DNA of 64,000 bases from Sinorhizobium chiapasense (GTDB lineage: Bacteria > Pseudomonadota > Alphaproteobacteria > Rhizobiales > Rhizobiaceae). Made by a program: the position numbers and the translations under genes. Below the pieces are notes generated by a model. It was not told the origin of the DNA. It searched no databases and worked only from the letters and a program-made list of their open reading frames with translations. Below are positions 17,583-25,750 of this stretch, piece by piece; position 1 is the stretch's first letter, and every line of letters begins with the position of its first letter. The stretch is from contig NZ_CP133152.1 of the NCBI RefSeq assembly GCF_036488675.1, positions 1,426,001 to 1,490,000 of the forward strand, read 5' to 3'.

Positions 17583-19909
17583 AGGCGACGCCCCAGCTTG
17601 CCAAGCAGTCCTGCTGTTGAAATGCCGAGCAAAATGGCGAGGCCGACGAGCAACAACGCGTAAAGAAGGACGTTCGTCGACAGCCAGTTGGCGCCGATCA
17701 ATCGATAGTTCCAGAGAGACGGAGCCTGTGTCGGCACGAACTCGAACTGCCTGGCCGGGATCGTTCTGACCAACTCATTGAGCGGTTCGAAGGTCGCAAT
17801 GTGACCGGATAACTGGTTCCATCTCGTGATATCCGCGATCGCCGAGACGCCCTCTTCGAGCAGCTTTGGTGTCGGCGAAGTCACAACGGTCCACGTCGCG
17901 GTCCCTGCGGGATTGGCTGCCTGAGCAATGAGCAGGGTTGCAGCGTCGAGCGGTGCAAAAATGCTCTCCTTCCCCGGCGTGATCGTGAGCGAAGTCAAGG
18001 AAATACCAAAGGTCTCCCTCATCCAGTCTTCAATATTTGCAATCGGCATCCGCCAGCCCCCGCCTCGCAATCGCGCTCTCCACTCATCGAACGCTGTCTG
18101 TGTCACCGTGCGCGAAACCGTATCCGGGGCACTGCCCCACGAAACCTTGACGCTTGCGTCGATACCGACCTGCGTCAGCACCGAGTCCGGCAGCTGCGGC
18201 AAAGCACCGATGAAGAGCGCATTGCGATCACCGACCTCCAAAGGCGTGGCGATGCGCTCGATCTGCGCTAAGCTTTCGCCTGCAAGCGCCAGCCGTGACA
18301 CGAAAGTCGCGGCGGCCGAAAGTGTCTCCGTGTCGCGCCGGTCGAGATAGAGCGCAACCGGTCCCGCATCGGCGCGGTAGGGATAGCCGACGCCCGACAT
18401 GGCGTCGAGGTTCGGACGCAGGCCGATGCGTGCGAAATCCGGCATGCGAAACTCGGACGTATCGAACAGGGCGAATCGCGCCTCGGTCGATGCAGTAGTT
18501 CCCGGTGCGCAGACGCTATCGGCTTCGGTCAGCAAGGCAGCCTCCAACTCGATGAGGTTGGGACCGGGCCGGAAGTGGCGAAGGGTGACGCTGATGGGCA
18601 GGTGGCGGACAAAGCGGCCGCTTGCCGAACCTAGCGGCACCGTCGAAGCGATGTTACCGTTGACATAGATATCGATCCGGCTGCCTGAACGCACCGCTTC
18701 CGTATAGGCCGCGTCAAGCAAAATGGTGGCCTCGCCATAGGCGCCCGCGTAAAAATCCGAAGGGAGGGAGACGCTGAATGGCGTGCGAAAGCGGCGCCCC
18801 GAGAACTCGGCCGTTGTGACCCCGAGCTCCGAGAACCGGAGCGTTTTGGCTGAAACAAACAGGGGCGGCTGAGGCAGGCGCCAGCGTTCCGTATTGATGA
18901 CGTCACGTGGCACGTCCGACGGGCGTTCGGTTATTTTGGTGACCTCTTCGATTGCAGCTTCGACGGCCGACCAATCCGGCCCCGTCAAAACCAGGAGCGG
19001 CGCGCCGCTGGCCTCGTCTTGTACGAAGGTAGCAACAGATGTCGCCGACGCTCCGTCCGGCATCGACGGCAGAAGGGGTGCCAATTCGGATACCGTGCCG
19101 GCCAGGACCGTCAACTCTCCGGGCTGGCCGAGCACAGGCATGTTCTCCGTCACGAGAACGCTCTGAGCGGGCATGTGTCCAAGCAGAGCCAATCCCTGTG
19201 CAAGCCGCATGACTGTGCCGGTCCTGCTCGGCTGGTTGAGCGCAGGCATTACGATATTGAACCGCGTGCGGCCATCGCCGTTGTTGCCGGTCGCGCGTAT
19301 ATCGTCGATCGTCGACAACCGGCCCGCGTCCCGCCCCGCGAACTCGATGAAGGCGGTCTCGGACGGAATTTCCGTCCAGAGTTCATAGGTCGACTGGATG
19401 GTGCAGTCCGTACGGTGACGTTGGTGGACACGAAAGCGGACTTCGTTGGACCCCGCCCGCAACAGATCCGGCGGGAGCTTGTAACTCCGTGTTTGTGGCG
19501 CCTCGGTCGCGCGCACTGGCCCTTCGCCGATGAGCCTGCCGTTCACGATCACGGAAAGAACGGAAGCCTCGGGCGCAACGACTATTGCATTCTGATAGGC
19601 GAAGGTGAGCGTGTTTCCCGCTGCCGCCTGACCCGGCGTCAGATAGACGGACCATGTCCGCTCATCGAATTCCCCCGTCAGCGAAAGCGTCGAAAATGGG
19701 ATGATATGGCGACGGAATGCAATCGGCTGCTCCGCTGGTGGGGTCGCGGCGTCATCAGCCTGCCGGTCTGTCTGGCCGGGCCTCGCCGGAGGTTGTACCG
19801 GGGCCCGCTCCTCGGCGGGACGTTCGCCCGTCATGTCGAAGGGTGCCGGCTGGGCCAGGGTCGGCCCGCACACAAGCACCGAAATCACGAATGCGAGCAT
19901 CCTGATCAT
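17579..19909 (-). CDS. bcsB: Cellulose synthase periplasmic subunit BcsB
   Basis: This 776-aa protein is the periplasmic partner of BcsA that guides the nascent glucan. The N-terminal signal is MIRMLAFVISVLVCGPTLAQ, and a Pro-rich linker follows. Repeated carbohydrate-binding and flavodoxin-like modules include PFSTLSLTGEFDERTWSVYLTPG, and FSVSLPSDFYAGAYGEATILLDAAY in the second module. A single C-terminal membrane anchor (LLYALLLVGLAILLGISTAGLLG) pins it to BcsA. Both gene ends overlap neighbours by ATGA, in keeping with fixed subunit ratios. Confidence 0.94.
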   Translation of the reverse strand: MIRMLAFVISVLVCGPTLAQPAPFDMTGERPAEERAPVQPPARPGQTDRQADDAATPPAEQPIAFRRHIIPFSTLSLTGEFDERTWSVYLTPGQAAAGNTLTFAYQNAIVVAPEASVLSVIVNGRLIGEGPVRATEAPQTRSYKLPPDLLRAGSNEVRFRVHQRHRTDCTIQSTYELWTEIPSETAFIEFAGRDAGRLSTIDDIRATGNNGDGRTRFNIVMPALNQPSRTGTVMRLAQGLALLGHMPAQSVLVTENMPVLGQPGELTVLAGTVSELAPLLPSMPDGASATSVATFVQDEASGAPLLVLTGPDWSAVEAAIEEVTKITERPSDVPRDVINTERWRLPQPPLFVSAKTLRFSELGVTTAEFSGRRFRTPFSVSLPSDFYAGAYGEATILLDAAYTEAVRSGSRIDIYVNGNIASTVPLGSASGRFVRHLPISVTLRHFRPGPNLIELEAALLTEADSVCAPGTTASTEARFALFDTSEFRMPDFARIGLRPNLDAMSGVGYPYRADAGPVALYLDRRDTETLSAAATFVSRLALAGESLAQIERIATPLEVGDRNALFIGALPQLPDSVLTQVGIDASVKVSWGSAPDTVSRTVTQTAFDEWRARLRGGGWRMPIANIEDWMRETFGISLTSLTITPGKESIFAPLDAATLLIAQAANPAGTATWTVVTSPTPKLLEEGVSAIADITRWNQLSGHIATFEPLNELVRTIPARQFEFVPTQAPSLWNYRLIGANWLSTNVLLYALLLVGLAILLGISTAGLLGKLGRRL

Positions 19910-22086
19910 CGCGCGCGCCCCGGTTCACGTTGAGCGGAACCCATGCTGCGGAAGAGATAAACAAGTCCTCGGTTCATCTGATAAAGCGAGAGCCACCAAA
20001 ACCACAGCGTTCCGCGCACCAGCCCAGGATTTGCGCGCCGCAGGCGCTGGAATTCGCTCCACTGCTGCGAATTTGCAAAGATCAGGTCGGCAACGAGGCT
20101 ATGGTGACGGGCCACCTCCGGCAGGTACCGGCAGCCGACGATCGTTATGTCGCCGCCGGATTCGACGTTCTTGATCGCAACCGGCAGCGTATCGAGCGTG
20201 CCGCCCCCGCTATAAGGCTCGAAGCGAATCTGGGCCTGCGTGTCGATGACGAGATTGCCATCACCCAACCCATACACCTGCACGCGGGCGCCGTTTGCCG
20301 AAACGTTCTCGATCGTTGCCGGATACCACTTCTCATTCAGTCCGAACTCGCATCGGCGACTGACCTTGACCCGCCTCGACCCCGATCTTTCACCCCGCTC
20401 GGACACGACGCCGAGCGCGCAACCGGCCAGGACCAGATTGAAGAAATTCCAGCCACCCACAACAAGGGTGATATCCGCCTTGTAGGGTTCCGCATAGACG
20501 CGATAGGCGGTGATCAGGAGGGCAATGAACAGCACGGCGAAGATGACGAAGAACGGCCGGCTGATCTCCGAAAGTCGGCTTTCGAATATCGACTCGTCCT
20601 TTGCGGTCACCTTGAAGGTGGGTTTACGCGGACTCGCCAGAACGGAAAACACTGCCGGCAGGAGATGCACCGCCTGCACATATTCGTAGAGCTCCGAGAT
20701 CCACGGCCAGCGAAACGATCCGTAGAGGTAGTTCTGCATCATCAGGTTCACGAGCATGTAGGCGAGCGTATAGGCCAGGAACTCGCCGCCCGATGCCGTG
20801 AATATCTCGAGATCGAAGAACAGATAGCAGAGCGGCGCGAACAGGAAGATCGTGCGCGACAGCGGGAACATCCAGAACAGGGCGGACGACATGTAGCAAA
20901 GCCGCTGCGGCAGGGACAAGCCGCGCTTCAACAGTGGGAAATGGAACATGAGGATCTGCATCATGCCCTGCGCCCAGCGGCTGCGTTGACCGATGAAGCT
21001 GGCAAAGGTCGCCGGCTGCAACCCGGCGATAAGCGGACGATCGACATAGACGCTGTTCCAGCCGCGCCCGTGCAGCGCCAGCGCCGTTTCGCAGTCCTCC
21101 GTGATGCTGGAGCCGCTGAACCCGCCCGCATCGTCGAGCGCCGCTCGCCGCAGCACCGCCGCCGAGCCGCAGAAAAAGGCGGCGTTCCACTTGTCGAGGC
21201 CGCGCTGGATGATCCCGTAGAACATCTCGTTTTCGCTCGGCATTTTTTCGAACGTCCTGAGGTTTCGCTCGAGCGGATCCGGATTGAGAAAGAAATGCGG
21301 CGTCTGCACCAGGAAGAGACGCGGATCGTCCTCGAAATAGCCGACCGTCTCCAGGAGGAAATCACGGGCCGGCGCATGATCGGCATCGAACACCGCAATC
21401 AATTCGCCGTCGGCGTGCAGCATTCCGTTGTTGAGATTGCCGGCCTTGGCATGTTCGTTGCGCTCGCGCGTCAGATAGCGCACGCCGAGATCGGCGCACA
21501 GTTCCTGCAATTGCAGATGACGCGCCGCGGCGCGCTGCGCCTCGACGAGGCTGGCGGAGTCGCGCTTCTGCTGGGTCCCGCCATCGTCGAGCAGCCATAC
21601 CGTCAGCTTGTCGGCCGGGTAGTCCATGCCTTTCGCTGCCGCGAGCGTATTGGCGAGAAGCGATGCCTCCTCGTTGTAGGAGGGAACGAAGACGTCGACC
21701 TTCGGGGATTTTGCTGCCGTGGCGGCCCGGGATGGTCGAGGCGGGAGCGGCATGGCCACGACGAAAAGGCTGAGGGCCAGCATCATCACGCTGTACATTT
21801 CGGCGAGGTAGAGCAGGAAGCCCGGAATGAAGTTTTCAGGCTGGTTGACGGGCGGCAAGGTGTTGGTCGTCCGCCAATAGACATAGCGCAGCACGATTGC
21901 CGTACCGAAGGCAAGCGCGATCAGCCGCCATCTGCCGCCGGCGTTCACGAGCTTGATCAGCGCCATGAAGGTCACGACGACAACACTTGCGATCAGTTGC
22001 GTCTGCAGATTGACAGGCAGCGTGATCAGGGCGACGACGCAAAGGGAAAGAAACGCCCACACGGCAAGGGCAGCAACTTTACTCAT
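19906..22086 (-). CDS. bcsA: Cellulose synthase catalytic subunit BcsA (GT2, PilZ domain)
   Basis: This 726-aa membrane glycosyltransferase polymerises UDP-glucose into cellulose. The GT2 catalytic motifs are all present: LLDDGG near residue 168, the DxD motif DADHAP near 237, TED near 335 and QRSRW near 375. Several membrane helices flank the catalytic domain. The C-terminal region from about residue 570 is a PilZ domain, with VSRRCEFG and the NVSANGARV core, expected to bind cyclic di-GMP and open the active site. GGAAGG precedes the ATG. bcsN lies 98 bp upstream, so a separate promoter or a processed operon is possible. Confidence 0.96.
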   Translation of the reverse strand: MSKVAALAVWAFLSLCVVALITLPVNLQTQLIASVVVVTFMALIKLVNAGGRWRLIALAFGTAIVLRYVYWRTTNTLPPVNQPENFIPGFLLYLAEMYSVMMLALSLFVVAMPLPPRPSRAATAAKSPKVDVFVPSYNEEASLLANTLAAAKGMDYPADKLTVWLLDDGGTQQKRDSASLVEAQRAAARHLQLQELCADLGVRYLTRERNEHAKAGNLNNGMLHADGELIAVFDADHAPARDFLLETVGYFEDDPRLFLVQTPHFFLNPDPLERNLRTFEKMPSENEMFYGIIQRGLDKWNAAFFCGSAAVLRRAALDDAGGFSGSSITEDCETALALHGRGWNSVYVDRPLIAGLQPATFASFIGQRSRWAQGMMQILMFHFPLLKRGLSLPQRLCYMSSALFWMFPLSRTIFLFAPLCYLFFDLEIFTASGGEFLAYTLAYMLVNLMMQNYLYGSFRWPWISELYEYVQAVHLLPAVFSVLASPRKPTFKVTAKDESIFESRLSEISRPFFVIFAVLFIALLITAYRVYAEPYKADITLVVGGWNFFNLVLAGCALGVVSERGERSGSRRVKVSRRCEFGLNEKWYPATIENVSANGARVQVYGLGDGNLVIDTQAQIRFEPYSGGGTLDTLPVAIKNVESGGDITIVGCRYLPEVARHHSLVADLIFANSQQWSEFQRLRRANPGLVRGTLWFWWLSLYQMNRGLVYLFRSMGSAQREPGRAR

Positions 22087-22184
22087 TCATTCGCCTTCCA
22101 GCAGACGGCATCATGCCGCTGGTTTGACCAAAACAGGTCCTTAAAGTTCGACCAGCCTCATACCAAACGTTGGTTACAGGCTGA

Positions 22185-23165
22185 TCAAGGACAATCGGTT
22201 CCGGCCTGCGCGTCGCAGGTCGGCATTGGTACCACAACCGTGCTCCCCGCCCCCGCCGGCGTTCCCGTCGGCGTTGGCAGGCCGCTTGCAGCCTGGTCCG
22301 GCGGCCCGGGCACCGCAGCCTGCTCCCGCACTTGCGGCCTCCCCATTCCGGCCCCTACTGCCGGACGGACGATCCTTCTCTCGACCACGGTAACACGCTC
22401 GATCGCGGGTGGCTCCTTTGGATAGATGGGACTGCCGGTACGACCAATGCCGGGATCTACCGCGGGCGGTTCGCCATAAGGATTCCACCTCGGATCGGGA
22501 AAGGTGCCGCTGATTGTGTAGCCATAAACGGGCGCGAGAAGTTCTCTTTCCGTGGCTCCAGCCGCACAATAGCGCACCCGGACCTGTATTGTGCCATGGT
22601 TCTGCAGCGGCGAGCGGCGGTGTTGCGGCGGGCGAATCTGCTGCCAGGCATAGAGGCAGGCATCGTCCCCGCGACCGCGCCCGAAGGCGTAACCGAAAGG
22701 TCCGTAGCTGTTCTGAAGGAAATAGGGCGATTGCGTCAGTGCCGCTCCGGGCACCGCCCGCCGCGCCTCGCGCATCATCTGCGAGCTGCGAACAGGGAGG
22801 TATGCGCTGCTCTGCTGGCCGAAAACCGTTTCCATCGGCCCGAAAAACTGGGCCTTGAGAAAATTCTGTCCGGGCGTCGAGGCGGATGTATGGAGAAAGA
22901 CGTCCTGTGCTATGGAGTTGGCGAAACGGCGTTCGACGACGTTGAGGACCGCCGGGCCGCCGGGCGGCGGCAAGATGAGCGCATTCTCCGTCGGCACAAG
23001 GGCCGCGCCTGACATCGTGCGTACGCCTTCGCGCGCCGCGCACCCGACCAGCAGAAGGCCCAGAATGGCAAGCATGCCCGTGGGACCGCCCGTGCATCGG
23101 CGGGCGGCAAGCGCCACCCCTTCCCAAAAAAGGCCGAATCGCCGACTCAAGAACCGCTTTGCCAT
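22185..23165 (-). CDS. bcsN: Cellulose biosynthesis protein BcsN (lipoprotein-like)
   Basis: This 326-aa protein has an Arg-rich N-terminus, a hydrophobic stretch and a lipobox (LLLVGCAAREG, Cys near residue 42), predicting export and lipid anchoring. The mid-region AIAQDVFLHTSASTPGQNFLKAQ-type block and repeated Gly/Pro-rich C-terminal segments are typical of BcsN, a protein found only with alphaproteobacterial cellulose operons. Its molecular role is not established. The C-terminal 70 residues are low complexity (Gly, Pro, Ala, Val). A shorter start at the Met before LAILGLLL is possible but would lose the positive n-region. It is transcribed toward bcsA. Confidence 0.82.
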   Translation of the reverse strand: MAKRFLSRRFGLFWEGVALAARRCTGGPTGMLAILGLLLVGCAAREGVRTMSGAALVPTENALILPPPGGPAVLNVVERRFANSIAQDVFLHTSASTPGQNFLKAQFFGPMETVFGQQSSAYLPVRSSQMMREARRAVPGAALTQSPYFLQNSYGPFGYAFGRGRGDDACLYAWQQIRPPQHRRSPLQNHGTIQVRVRYCAAGATERELLAPVYGYTISGTFPDPRWNPYGEPPAVDPGIGRTGSPIYPKEPPAIERVTVVERRIVRPAVGAGMGRPQVREQAAVPGPPDQAASGLPTPTGTPAGAGSTVVVPMPTCDAQAGTDCP

Positions 23166-23227
23166 GCGGAATCCATAGTCGATCCGTGCCGTTTATCAAA
23201 CCTTAGGGAATAGGGGGGCGCGTGCGG

Positions 23228-23770
23228 CTACATCTTGCCGAGGGCGGTAAGCGCCTCATCGACGATCGCAGCCAGCGGTTGGTCGATGTCGATCGCCACG
23301 GTGTTCACCTCGCTGGTCGGATCTTCCAACGTCGCGAGCTGGGTCTTCAGCAGGGACGGCGGCATGAAGTGGCCGGTGCGATGCTGCATGCGCTCCGCCA
23401 ACACCGCCTCGGTTCCATGGAGATGGACGAAGGCCAGCCCCTCCGGCGCGCTTTCACGCAGCTTCTGCCGATAACTGAGTTTGAGCGCCGAACAGGCAAC
23501 GACGGCCGGGCCCGAGTTTTCCGCGAGCCTACGGCCGATCGCCGCCAGCCATGGCCAGCGGTCATCGTCCGTCAGCGGAATGCCCTCCGACATCTTCTTG
23601 ATGTTCTCGGGTGGATGGAGCGCGTCCCCCTCGATGAAGGGATAGCCACAGGCCTTCGCGATGTGTTCGCCCACGGACGATTTTCCGCTGCCAGACACGC
23701 CCATCACGATGATCGAGCCTGGAAATCTGTGTGCCGGTGCCGCGGGCCTGTGCCTCTTGTCGATCATCAT
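23228..23770 (-). CDS. gntK: Gluconokinase
   Basis: This 180-aa P-loop kinase phosphorylates gluconate to 6-phosphogluconate. The Walker A motif is GVSGSGKSSVG near residue 24, followed by the signature FIEGDALHPPENIKKMSEGIPL that fixes the gluconokinase assignment, then DDRWPWL and CSALKLSYR. HRTGHFMPPSLLKTQLATLE is the usual lid region. The frame is open for 150 codons further upstream, but the normal length starts at 23770 (an ATG-ATG pair). It is divergent from the Lrp-family gene, with 171 bp between them. Confidence 0.93.
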   Translation of the reverse strand: MMIDKRHRPAAPAHRFPGSIIVMGVSGSGKSSVGEHIAKACGYPFIEGDALHPPENIKKMSEGIPLTDDDRWPWLAAIGRRLAENSGPAVVACSALKLSYRQKLRESAPEGLAFVHLHGTEAVLAERMQHRTGHFMPPSLLKTQLATLEDPTSEVNTVAIDIDQPLAAIVDEALTALGKM

Positions 23771-23941
23771 CCTGGACCTGGCATCCCTGTCTGTGGGCAA
23801 GCGATTGCGCCTCGCTCTTAACTTCCGCGGCGGCGGTGGGCAAGCGGCGCGAAGCGCACGTCGCCGCTGCCCCGGCCATTTGAAACGACGAAATCCAAAA
23901 AAACAGTTGAATTTTCTCATAACGCCACGTATTTTTCCGAA

Positions 23942-24394
23942 ATGGACGTCACAGACAGAAAAATCATTGGAATCCTTGCGGAGGATGCCCGCACATCGTT
24001 GACCGACATCGGCGCGGCGGTCGACCTTTCGCCCTCGGCGATCAACGAACGCATCCGCCGTCTCGTCGCCAGTGGCACGATCCGCCGTTTTACGCTCGAC
24101 GTGGATCATCGCGCTCTTGGCCTCGACGTTCTCGCCTTTGTCTGGATCGCCCTCTCGGCCGATGCCGATGAAACCGAATTCCGTGCATTCATGGCAACGC
24201 ACCCGGTTGTCGCCGAATGCCATCACGTGACCGGCTCATGGTCCTATTGCGTCAAGATCCGCATGCCGACGCTCGGCGACATCGAGCCTTTTCTCTCGGA
24301 GCTGAAAGCACGGCGATACCTCGCCCGCAGCGAGACCGTCATCGCGCTTTCGACCGTTGCCGATAACCTCTTCACGGGACCGGAGGTCCGATAG
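23942..24394 (+). CDS. Lrp/AsnC-family transcriptional regulator
   Basis: This 150-aa regulator has an N-terminal AsnC-type winged helix (DRKIIGILAEDARTSLTDIG, then LSPSAINERIRRLVASGTI) and a C-terminal RAM domain that binds amino acids and forms octamers (GLDVLAFVWIAL through CHHVTGSWSYCVKI). No clear Shine-Dalgarno precedes the ATG. It is followed after only 2 bp by a LysE-type exporter, so it very likely senses the amino acid or similar effector exported by that protein and controls this pair. It diverges from gntK. Confidence 0.92.
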   Translation: MDVTDRKIIGILAEDARTSLTDIGAAVDLSPSAINERIRRLVASGTIRRFTLDVDHRALGLDVLAFVWIALSADADETEFRAFMATHPVVAECHHVTGSWSYCVKIRMPTLGDIEPFLSELKARRYLARSETVIALSTVADNLFTGPEVR

Positions 24395-24396
24395 AC

Positions 24397-25020
24397 ATGT
24401 CTGTACTGCTTTTCGGAAAAGGCCTCCTGCTCGGCCTTGCCATTGCCGCGCCGGTCGGGCCGATCGGCGCGCTTTGCATCAGCCGTACGCTGACGCGCGG
24501 CTTTTGGGCCGGCGTTGCCGGCGGCCTCGGAACGGCCCTCGCCGACGCGACCTACGCGATGCTTGCGGCGGTCGGTTTCGCGGCATTCGCTGCCGTGCTT
24601 TCCGTGATCGCGACACCGCTGAGCCTGGTGGGAGGCCTGTTCATGATCTGGCTCGGCTGGCGCGGACTCGCGCCGAAACCCGTTGCCATGGCCGCCGAGA
24701 TCGACGCGCGCGATCTCGTTCACACAACGACTGCGACCTTCTTCCTGACGATCGCCAACCCCACGACGATCCTGTCCTTCGCCGCCATCTTCGCGGGGCT
24801 CGGGCTTTCGACGGTCGGCGAAGGGATAAAAGGCGCGATTGCCGTCTCGGGCGTCTTTCTCGGTTCGCTTGCCTGGTGGTTCTTCTTGAGCGGCGGCGTC
24901 GCGCTTGCCAAGGCGCGGCTCCCGGACGGTTTCGCCACCTGGGTGTCGCGCATTTCCGGGCTTCTGCTCATCGGATTTGGCGTAACTGCGCTCGTCTCGA
25001 GCGCAACCCGGTTTGTCTGA
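24397..25020 (+). CDS. LysE/RhtB-family amino acid exporter
   Basis: This 207-aa inner-membrane protein has about six hydrophobic segments. The family signature GLAIAAPVGPIGALCISRTLTRG lies at residues 9-31, followed by GLGTALADATYA, and the second-half repeat ANPTTILSFAAIF is typical of LysE/RhtB carriers. Such proteins export amino acids or homoserine-like compounds by proton exchange. The substrate is unknown. It is coupled to the Lrp-type regulator 2 bp upstream, the common lysE/lysG-like arrangement but with an Lrp protein. Confidence 0.92.
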   Translation: MSVLLFGKGLLLGLAIAAPVGPIGALCISRTLTRGFWAGVAGGLGTALADATYAMLAAVGFAAFAAVLSVIATPLSLVGGLFMIWLGWRGLAPKPVAMAAEIDARDLVHTTTATFFLTIANPTTILSFAAIFAGLGLSTVGEGIKGAIAVSGVFLGSLAWWFFLSGGVALAKARLPDGFATWVSRISGLLLIGFGVTALVSSATRFV

Positions 25021-25128
25021 CGCCCTCGCGGTCGCCGGTGCCGAAGCCTTCGCGGCGCCGGTTTCAGGGCGAACCAGCCGTCTGGTGAGTCACAAGGCGG
25101 CCAACGGGCGGTCGTATGCCGGCGCGCC

Positions 25129-25151
25129 ACAATCATAACGCGACACAATCA
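25129..25151 (+). promoter_or_regulatory. Direct repeat CACAATCA upstream of the XRE gene
   Basis: CACAATCA occurs at 25128-25135 and again at 25144-25151, 16 bp apart, about 110 bp before the XRE start. The 240-bp gap (25021-25260) holds no gene. A regulator-binding role is only suggested by the spacing and position. Confidence 0.35.
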
Positions 25152-25260
25152 CAAAATGTGTTTCGGCCCATGGATTCTGGCGCGCCATGATTGCATCGCA
25201 ACACTTATTCGAGCAAACTCATACGCATGAGGTCGCACCGCTCCGAGGAGAATCATTGAG

Positions 25261-25719
25261 ATGAACAAGAAGGATCCAAACCCGATTGATACCTTCGTCG
25301 GTTCTCGCGTCAGAATGCGCAGACTGATGGTCGGGCTGAGCCAGGAGAAGCTGGCCGATGGCCTGGGCATCACCTTCCAGCAGGTACAGAAGTACGAAAA
25401 GGGCACGAACCGCATCGGCGCGAGCCGGCTGCAGGCGATTGCCGATATCCTGGGCGTCCACCCAAGCTTCTTCTTCCAGCGCGACGAAGAAAGGCCGTCG
25501 GGCCGAGAAAGCGCCGGCGACATGCATGAGTCGAACGAGATTTCCTCCTTCGTCGCCTCGAAGGAAGGCATCGCGCTCAACAGGGCGTTCCTGAAGATCG
25601 CCGATCCCGTGTTGCGGAAGAAGATCATCTCGCTCGTAGCCGCGATGGCCCAGACACCAGATACGGAGTCAACGAGCGTCGCCGCTGGCGCGCGCCGCAC
25701 AGAGCCCCTGCACGGTTAA
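25261..25719 (+). CDS. XRE-family helix-turn-helix regulator (PraR-like)
   Basis: This 152-aa protein has a classic HTH_3 domain at about residues 14-68 (RVRMRRLMVGLSQEKLADGL, then TFQQVQKYEKGTNRI and LQAIADILGV). The C-terminal tail is variable and has VLRKKIISLVAAMA, probably for dimer formation. Rhizobia hold several related proteins that act in quorum sensing or development. GAGGAG precedes the ATG by about 10 bp. The SARP-like gene follows after 31 bp on the same strand, so this is probably the first gene of the YcaO-TfuA operon and may control it. The target is not known. Confidence 0.9.
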   Translation: MNKKDPNPIDTFVGSRVRMRRLMVGLSQEKLADGLGITFQQVQKYEKGTNRIGASRLQAIADILGVHPSFFFQRDEERPSGRESAGDMHESNEISSFVASKEGIALNRAFLKIADPVLRKKIISLVAAMAQTPDTESTSVAAGARRTEPLHG

Positions 25720-25750
25720 GAGCTAGCCTTACCGTCAGCGAGGGGGCCGC

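Noticed and set aside
19930..22425. 831-codon plus-strand frame opposite bcsA
   Set aside because: Antisense to all GT2 motifs of bcsA; composition typical of a shadow frame.
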